A program made the position numbers and the translations under genes. Below are positions 56,831 to 64,000 of a DNA stretch of 64,000 bases, piece by piece (position 1 is the stretch's first letter; the number at the start of each line of letters is the position of its first letter). The notes beneath the pieces are model-generated. The model was not told the DNA's origin and did not search any database. It saw only the letters and a list, made by a program, of their open reading frames with translations. The DNA comes from Microdochium bolleyi (Eukaryota > Ascomycota > Sordariomycetes > Xylariales > Microdochiaceae), in the NCBI GenBank assembly GCA_001566295.1, contig KQ964255.1, positions 372,001-436,000 of the forward strand. The letters are read 5' to 3'.

Positions 56831-57791
56831 GGTTTCAGGTAGCAAGCCTGCGCCGATGCCCACTCCGGGTCTCCTGCTGCAGTTGCCCCAACTCTGCGCT
56901 CTTAATGCAAGAATAGAGTCGCATTAATGCCATTCAGCGCTTGGTTAGTATAGAATGAAACGGCGTGACATTTGCTGGTCTACGCGTGGCGTTTTCGCTA
57001 TGGCGGTCGGCCTCCAATGTTGGAAGACATTCTCGTGCCACATTTATTGATTTTAACAGGGTGGAAACAGAGGGTTACAAAATAGAATCACTCTAGATAT
57101 GCCCCTATAATAAGATCGAACCGCCATGAGCCCAAGAACGGGGATTGCGGGACAACGCATGCTGCCATTGTTCAACAATATTTTTGTACCGATGAGACAG
57201 CGGAGGACGTGCCCATAAGGAAAACGTGCTGACATAACACTGTCTTTTGTGGGCCTTGCCACGAGGAAAGACCCTCCTTGTCGGCGGCCGCCTTCCAAGA
57301 TTGGTCTTGGCAGTCGGGAGACAGCACGATGAATCAGGCCCCAGAAAAAAAGCTGGCGGTGGTACATGTCATCGACTGCGGCTCTGACTTTCTCGACTTT
57401 CTGGCCTGGCGCATCTTGCAACCACGACGGATCTCGACCTGCACAACAACCTTCTACTTCACAAATAGATCTTTTGGCATATCCAGGCTCCTTGCACTTG
57501 CCACACAAGTCCAGAGCGCAGCCTGAACACTTTCGCTCGCGCCCGACCCCACCGACTTCATCAACATCCCGCAGTTTCTCGACCCTCCTCGCACACATCA
57601 TCACGACTCATATGGAACGCCGGTAGAAGTGACCACCGCCTGTCCCGTTGCCTGGAGCACGACAGAGGTCCTGAGCCCCGGCGCCACACTCCAAATCAGG
57701 TTTCTTGCCTAGTGGTACACTATTGGGAGAGCATCATAATCGACTCTTTCGCTTCGGTCGTTTCGGTCGTTTCGGCGGACCCTCTACAATC
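56831..57791. other. Intergenic, upstream of rim2
   Basis: No supported gene. It contains a three-unit repeat TTTCGGTCG near 57750-57772 just before the rim2 start. Confidence 0.45.
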
Positions 57792-59031
57792 ATGTCAACA
57801 TCAACACACCGGAGCACCGGCTCCGGGATGACGCGCCAGTCACCACTGTCCGAGTCTCGAGAGCTCGGTGTCGTCATACCAGAACCGACGCCGATTGCGA
57901 CGAAAGAGTCGCCGTTCTCAAAGACGTGGCCGCATCTGGTCGCCGGAGGGTAAGTCGAGCGTCTGAGCTTAGGTGCGGCGCCGCGGTTAGCCTGCGATAC
58001 ATGTCCACTCTGCTCTTTGCCAGAGGACCGAGTCGAAAAAAGCTGACTGGCTGCGGTACCACAGTATCGGAGGCATGACGGCTGCAGTCCTGACCGCACC
58101 ACTGGACGTTCTGAAGACACGGCTTCAGTCCGACTTCTACCAGGCCCAGCTGCGCGCAGCTCGGGAAGCCGTCGCGGGCTCGGCAAATGCCCGATTAGGT
58201 CTCGCCCGCTCGATAACATACCACATGTCTGAGACGATACAAATCCTGCGTGACGTGCATCGGCTCGAGGGTTTCCGCGCTATGTTCAAAGGCCTGGGCC
58301 CGAACCTCATTGGAGTCGTGCCAGCCCGCAGCATCAACTTCTACGTATACCCAACGAGCAAGAGAGTCTACAGCCAATGGCTCGGCATCGACGCCACCTC
58401 ACCGACTATCCACCTCGCCAGCGCAGTGACGGCCGGCATCGCCACGGGCACGGCGACGAACCCAATCTGGCTCGTTAAGACACGACTGCAGCTCGACAAG
58501 AACAACGCCGCGAAGCAGGGCGACGTAGCGGCCCGGCAGTACAGGAACAGCTGGGATTGTATCCGGCAGACATTCAAGAACGAAGGGCCCCGCGGGTTTT
58601 TCAAGGGTCTGAGCGCCAGCTACCTCGGCGTTGCCGAGAGTACCATACAATGGATGTTGTACGAGCAAATCAAGGCTTCACTACGGCATCGCAATGAGGA
58701 GATCATCGCTAGCGGGCGCGAGAAGACGTGGTGGGACCGCAGCGTCGACTGGATGGGCAACTCGATGGGCGCAGGCGCCGCCAAGGGTATCGCCTCGATC
58801 CTGACATACCCCCACGAAGTCGCCCGCACGAGGTTACGACAAGCGCCGATGCAGGATGGGCAACCGAAATACACGGGACTTGTGCAATGCTTCAAGCTCG
58901 TGTTCAAGGAGGAGGGCTTCATCGGCCTATACGGCGGTCTCACGCCCCATCTTATGCGCACCATCCCCTCGGCAGCCATCATGTTTGGCATGTACGAGGG
59001 TATCCTCAGCCTGCTTGGTGCGAAGCACTAG
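57792..59031 (+). CDS. rim2: Mitochondrial pyrimidine nucleotide carrier (RIM2/SLC25A33-36 type), 374 aa
   Basis: Exons 57792-57949 and 58065-59031; the 115-nt intron (GTAAGT..CCACAG) rejoins as HLVAGGIGGMTAAV. Three mitochondrial carrier repeats carry the P-x-[DE]-x-x-[KR] signatures PLDVLKTRLQ (about residue 65), NPIWLVKTRLQ and YPHEVARTRLR. The NPIW version in repeat 2 and the long first matrix loop match RIM2 and SLC25A33/36, which exchange pyrimidine (deoxy)nucleotides across the inner membrane and support mtDNA synthesis. The polar 45-residue N-terminus is not conserved-looking. ATG at 57792 has context aatcATGtc. Confidence 0.9.
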
Positions 59032-60343
59032 GCAAATCTCGAGTCGAGCGGCGAGAACGACCACTGGATATCCCATTCAGTACTTTTATACGACGAAAGG
59101 ATCCTGCGCATGACTATACGGCGCAGAGCAAGCCATGCCAACCTTTCTCCGGACAGCTCCCGGTCGTTTGGGCGGCCGACACAATTGTACAACATATCAT
59201 CAACAACACATATCACGACCACCACAACAAAAGGGACACGGTCTCAAACACCTCAGTCGCCTGGAGATAGCAACACCCGTGTAATTTACCTCACCTCTTC
59301 CTTGCACTCCTGGGTTGCACTGTACGATATACACGAGAAGAAAGGCGTGGCATGTGGTTTTGGAGAGGAACGCAGGGTGAAGACCGACCTTGATAGACTT
59401 GGACGACAGCGTGGCAATGACGAACATAGAACAGATTTTCGGGGGGCAAACATGAGCGGGCAGGCAAGGCGTTCATATATATACAGGATCACGCATGTAC
59501 GAGATGAAGAGAAGGCCGTGTATTAATTTTGGCAAACTTTCAAGGCCTTCGCTGAGCACGAATCTGTGAACTCATGTTTATGTGACGGAACAGAGTGTGG
59601 TAGTGAGATGTCTACAAGCGAGTCAGCCCCGCGCTTTCGAGGGGAAAACAAACACATCACATTTCCATTCTTGTTACTTGCGCGACATAGAGAGCTGTGA
59701 GCAGCGCAAGTGAGGAGCGAAGCATGAGAAAGAGTCCAGTGGCAGGATTTGGAAGAAGAAACAGAAGGCTATGATACTATAAAACGATGATGATGAAAAA
59801 GGAGAATCGAGACGCGGAACAGAGTACCCTCCGACCACGGAAACACACCACGAGAAGGATCCCGCTGTTTCAGCGGACCACCATCGCTGACACCCAGATT
59901 AGTATCATCCTCCTCCAGCCGGAAACGGGGCTCGCAGGTACTACCACACTTGAACAATGACACGCTCCCTGCTGCCCTCGGCCTGGCATTGACATGTGTT
60001 TGCGCGTGCTAGGCTCCTGCTCAAAACTCCGGGGCGCGCGCGGGGAAGCCGTGGAATCTCAAAGAGTGTCCCCACTGACCCAGCTGTCCCGGACTGCGGA
60101 GGCTGTCTTGCCATGATTGTCGCCGCCGCCGCCGCCGTTGTCGTAGTCGTCGTCGTCTTCGCTTGCCTTCTGGTTGTTGTGTGCCGCGAGGCCGTCCCTG
60201 AGGGTGCTGGCAGCACTGGCCGTGCTCGTCCGGGGCATGGCGTACTGCTGCTGGGCCACGACGACGTGCGGGGGCGGCCGCTTCTGGAGTTTCCGGGGCG
60301 TCCGCCCGGCGGCCGGGTCCCACGAGTCTCGGAGTCGGCGAAG
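59032..60343. other. Convergent 3' region, rim2 / snx3
   Basis: AT-richer from 59450 to 59950. The part 60061-60343 is an in-frame continuation of snx3 beyond its stop, listed separately. No independent gene supported. Confidence 0.45.
60059..60343 (-). other. In-frame open extension downstream of the snx3 UGA stop
   Basis: After the snx3 stop (UGA followed by CUU) the same frame has 94 sense codons before the next stop at 60061-60059. The predicted peptide has an RDSW element at each end, poly-Gln, an acidic DDDDYDN patch and a Gly run. It could be translated by readthrough or be 3' UTR in GC-rich DNA, where long open frames are common. Confidence 0.3.
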
Positions 60344-60947
60344 TCACCAGGCGTTGCGGTCCCAGTTGGGGTCTTCGGATGGGGGCATTGTTAGCAAGCG
60401 AAGGAACCAAAACAATACAAAAAGGACACAGAGATGCCGGCCTCGTGACAATAAACGTACCCTGCACGAAAGCCGCAAGGACCTTGCTCCCCGTCTGTAG
60501 CAGGGGGTGCCCGACCACGATCTTGAGGAACTTCTCCAGCCCGGCCCGGCGGCCCTCGATGACGTCGTCCGAGAAGCGGTTCGTAAACACCTTGCCCGGC
60601 AAAGGCGGGATGGTGACGCGCGCGGACTCGCGCTCGAGGATGTCGCGGAAGTACTCAAAGTCGGAGTAGCGGCGGCGGACGGTGGAGGCGCGCAGCTTGA
60701 AGGCGGGGATGTTTGTGCGGCAGACGATCTCGTAGTCTGTGTACATGGAGCGCGAGGTGCCGTGGGTGCGGGGGTTGCGGACCTCGATCTCGAGGAAGTT
60801 TTCGGGGGGCCCGTAGATCTCCTCGAAGGACTGCTGGCGGGTGTCGGGCATGGCCTGCATCAGGGGGCGCGCCATCATGCCGCGGAGGGGTGGCGAGGGC
60901 GACTTGTCCGTCGGCGAGGCGGGCTGCTGGTGGTCGGCGGAAGACAT
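60344..60947 (-). CDS. snx3: Sorting nexin SNX3/Grd19 (PX domain), 171 aa
   Basis: Exons 60947-60461 and 60372-60344; the 88-nt intron (GTACGT..branch GCTAAC..GAAG) rejoins as AAFVQDPNWDRNAW, the usual C-terminus of fungal SNX3. A disordered Pro/Ser start of about 40 residues is followed by the PX domain. Key blocks are NFLEIEVRNPRTHG, RRRYSDFEYFRDILERE (the Arg-Tyr pair that binds PI3P), IPPLPGK and FLKIVVGHPLLQTGSKVLAAF. SNX3 works with retromer on endosomes to return cargo such as iron transporters and Wntless-type receptors to the Golgi. The stop is UGA followed by CUU. Confidence 0.93.
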
Positions 60948-63900
60948 GGCTGGGCGGATGTTGGCGTGAGAGGGGCAGCGAGGACGGGGCGCTGGGCCGA
61001 GGTCGGGACGGGCGACTCTGCGTGGCCGCGAGGATCGCGAGGTGGCACGAGGGGAGGCGTGCAGGGCGCCGAGGAGGCGGGCGGGCGAGGCTGGGGCCGG
61101 TGGTCGAGGCGGGAGCGTGGTCTCGTGAGGCGCAAAGCAGACGACGTCGATGAGGTGTCGCGAGGAGCGGGAAAGTTGGAACCTTGGAAGGCGCAGGCAG
61201 AGCTGGCGCAGGGAGGGAAGCTGGGGTGCGGTGCAGTGCTTCCTCGCCGCCCCGCCCTGCAACCCCGGCCCGCAGGCGGGGTCAACCGTCTGAACACTCA
61301 AACTCTAGTCCAGCTGCTAGCTAGCTATCTGGATATCAATGTGGAGTTTCTGCCAGCGCATTTCGATCACCATTTCTTCAGGGACTTGCTCACTGCTGCA
61401 TGGTTCCCAATGAGCATCCAGAGATGGACCCTGTTCAGGTGATGTTGGGGGTATTCAACCACCCCTCCATGGAGAAGGCACCGTCTTTGGGGACCACAAT
61501 GCTATGGGCTTCTTGTCCGGCTACATCCTCGGCGCGAGTCCCATCAGGGCGACCCCAAAAAGGCCGACCACATCGCTAGAGATGCACAGGATGGTCGACG
61601 ATATCTAGTGGTAGTACTGCTAGCATATAGCATGGTGGCCAGCAAGCGCTTCACTCAGAAGCAACTAAGAGAGTGTTCCCTTCATATGGTAGGTAGACTT
61701 GTTGTATGGTTCTACATCTCCAAAGGCTTTGGGGCAAAACAAACAAGGTTGGAAATGCCAAATTGCTTGTCAGAAGGAAGTGCTAGAACTTTCGGCTTTC
61801 ACTTGACGCGAAATAGTTTTGGAAGCGTGCTCTTCTCCTTCGGCGTGGCTTTGATGAACCTTCGGTCGCTTGTCTTCACGGCACATTGGCTTCGTGGCTC
61901 TTCTCGCTCATTCCTTGCGCACTGATATGCATGGTAGTCTGACATCAACGGACAACTGGTTTGTCCATCTTGCCTTACCTCACGGCGTTGGAGATATGCA
62001 ACGGTCGGGGCCCCGTCGCCGTCACTTTGCTGCTGGCGCAAGAGGAACCTCTTTTACGCGCACGTAAATCGGAAAAACAAGACTGGTTTACAGACAAGCA
62101 ATAAGAAGTCTGGCTTCCATCTTGCGGGACAGCCGCTGATTTTGTCAAGGACACTCTCCTGACTCGATATTCATCGAGACCAACGCAACTAAGACGTTGC
62201 TCGTTCTCAGCAGCAAAAAAACTACGCACGTGACAATTTACATTGTGTTGTCTGAAAACCATCAAGCGATCAACCGCGTTTGACTCGCGACCGGGACTAC
62301 CGCATTCTACTTTCGAGGGTGCAGTATTAAACGGGCTGTCCGGAGCATCCAGAGGCGAAGAACAGTCTCGATCAGCTCTGTGCAGCCGCGTGTGGTAATG
62401 CGGAAGTCTCTTCGACTTGCAGAGTACTTGCACGGCTTCCCACGCGTGCTCCGTCCGTCGCACAGAACCACTCGCCTGTCTGCACGGGGACATGCGCAAG
62501 ACGGGATCCGGAGATTCGGGACAATCACACCCGACAACCGAAGAGGGAAACGACCAGACAAGGAGCTGTCAGCCATTACTCCCTGCTGCAGCACGGCCCG
62601 ATGCACGTACACCTCGCCGACCTCTCTTCTGTTGCGTACCAACACGGCATTGGGAAGGGTTGCCGCTGTTCTCCGCATTCTTGTTTCCCCGTCCCCGTCC
62701 CAGTCCCCCCACGTCGGAGGAAATGCAGACCCTCTTGTGCGTGTCACGGGTCTTCTGCCCGGACGATCCAAGCGAACGGGTCTAGATGCATGTTGAGCGT
62801 AAGCCTGATCACCCCGGGAGAGAGCCTCTTCAAAGGAATCGGTAAGCCAGTTCAGGCTGAATGGACAGCATAATAATCCAATGCAGGATAGGTGCAATTA
62901 TCTGCTGCTCACCCTAGACTCGCTTCCCTCGATTTCTTGTCTGTTTACTTCCCGCTCTAGACCACACACCGCCGCCTTCTACACGTTCGCGTGCATGACA
63001 ATGTATGCTGCTCTGACCATGTACGCCCAATGCTCACAGGAGACGCATATGCAGACTACGCTGCTTTCGCATAACGTGGGGGGAGCGTACCAAATGTCTC
63101 AGTGTCAGCTCTTCCGCTCCGTTAAGATGGCCTCTAACAGACCAAGCCTACCACTGCTCGTGTGCTCTGAGCTGATACCCTTGTGACCAACGACAATGAC
63201 AAAACGACCCCAGGCTCTAGAGCTGGATCGTGTGATTAGACGTCTGCTTGTGCGTCTCGCATCTTGTCTATTTCATGTCTGCAGCTCTTTTTTCTCCGCT
63301 TGGTGCGTGTATGTGTTCGTCACACACGCTGCCGGCACCCAGCGGCTCCCACACTCCACTATGCAAAGGAGTGAGTTGCATTGTCCCGAGCCTGTTGTTC
63401 GAGGGGTGGACTGGATGGAAGGGCCTCAGAGTGTAGTCTCGGAACTTGCACGTGTGGATCAATACTTACAGTCCTCCTAGCTTTGTCTGTTTGGCAAATG
63501 CACACAAGGAAGTGGCACAATGCACGGGAAGGAGATAGATGGACTTCCGTCCGCCGGGCTATCGGAGAAAGTCCCCAGCGGAGCAAAACAAAACCAGGGA
63601 TTTCTCGTACGCCTTGTGAGTAGAAGCCATTCCCGGCTGCCAAGCAAAAGCTTGTCCCCCTCCTCTGCCAGTCCGGCCTTGCTGGGCCCGGGCGGGCAGA
63701 GGAGACAGAGAGGTTTTGGTGGGCGATCGGATCAGGGCCCGGTCCCTTTGTCTTCTCGTGGGAGTTGCCGTCCTCCCGGTGCCTCTGTGATTGAAAAAAA
63801 GGGTCGACACAGCCCAAAGGACTAATGCAGCGTGCTGCGGTGTGGCTTGCACGACACGGGATGTTCCTTGTAATTGATTCGATGAGCTCCGAGGAAGAGA

Positions 63901-64000
63901 CGGGACGGAGAGGGCCGGGCCAGCTGACCGAGAATGAGTGACAGTAGTGTCGTGGGTGTCGTGTAAGCCACCGATCTTGTCCCGGTGGCGTTCCGCTCAT
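60948..64000. other. Terminal region without supported gene
   Basis: The first 350 bases are the snx3 promoter and leader, C/T-rich on the minus strand. Beyond 61300 there are only short ORFs, plus one 213-codon minus-strand frame (63359-64000) of Arg/Pro/Ser-rich, non-family-like composition. No RNA gene, repeat or mobile element seen. Confidence 0.4.

Noticed and set aside
60507..61442. 311-codon plus-strand ORF
   Set aside because: Lies antisense to snx3 exon 1 and its leader; Gly/Arg/Val-rich composition typical of a GC-rich shadow frame.
63359..64000. 213-codon minus-strand ORF reaching the window edge
   Set aside because: Starts at an ATG on the last bases, but the sequence is Arg/Pro/Ser-rich without family likeness; no support.
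1..64000. Transposons, RIP-mutated repeats, CRISPR, prophage or viral insertions
   Set aside because: No long terminal or inverted repeats, transposase or integrase motifs, AT-rich RIP tracts or repeat-spacer arrays were seen by eye; a self-alignment would confirm.

Overview
The window reads as nuclear DNA of a filamentous ascomycete (Pezizomycotina, most likely Sordariomycetes). The evidence is short GT..AG introns of roughly 50-240 nt with CTAAC-like branch points, GC-rich third codon positions, pyrimidine-rich leaders before start codons, and genes typical of moulds such as an Ayg1-like hydrolase and an RGG-rich LSM7. I see no transposon, RIP-mutated block, tRNA, rRNA, CRISPR array or viral sequence. 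The species cannot be named from the sequence alone.

Layout. 0.2-3.6 kb: a protein with three AAA (CbbX/CfxQ-like) modules. 3.9-4.9 kb: a minus-strand coding remnant whose frame changes three times. 5.9-6.9 kb: an unknown reading frame interrupted by one in-frame TAG. 8-11 kb: a KduD-type short-chain dehydrogenase facing an Ayg1-like alpha/beta hydrolase. 13-18.6 kb: GNA1 (UDP-GlcNAc synthesis) and a long diacylglycerol-lipase-like protein. 19.4-23.4 kb: three lineage-specific proteins, one with a single membrane span and a Gln-Gln-Met repeat. 24.4-28 kb: an intracellular GH43 enzyme, an MCP1-like mitochondrial membrane protein and a C2H2 zinc-finger protein. 30-36.7 kb: an SLC6-type sodium symporter, a small secreted cysteine protein and a double GFA/CENP-V protein. 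37-51.6 kb is dense with housekeeping genes: PMT2, SF3A1, a UBX/UAS ERAD factor, PAN3 and LSM7. 54.9-61 kb: a zinc-cluster protein, the mitochondrial pyrimidine-nucleotide carrier RIM2 and the retromer sorting nexin SNX3. The last 3 kb hold no gene I can support.

The genes do not form one pathway. Loose functional themes are RNA metabolism (SF3A1, PAN3, LSM7), protein glycosylation and quality control (PMT2, UBX protein), cell-wall precursor supply (GNA1) and mitochondrial membrane function (MCP1, RIM2). No secondary-metabolite cluster, defence island or new multi-gene system is evident. The best leads are coding anomalies. PAN3 carries a 949-nt intron holding a long, phase-compatible extra exon or alternative N-terminus. 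SNX3 has a UGA stop followed by 94 in-frame sense codons. An unknown gene is split by a single TAG. A minus-strand gene appears to be broken by frame changes. Most introns were placed by reading-frame continuity plus splice consensus, without transcript data.
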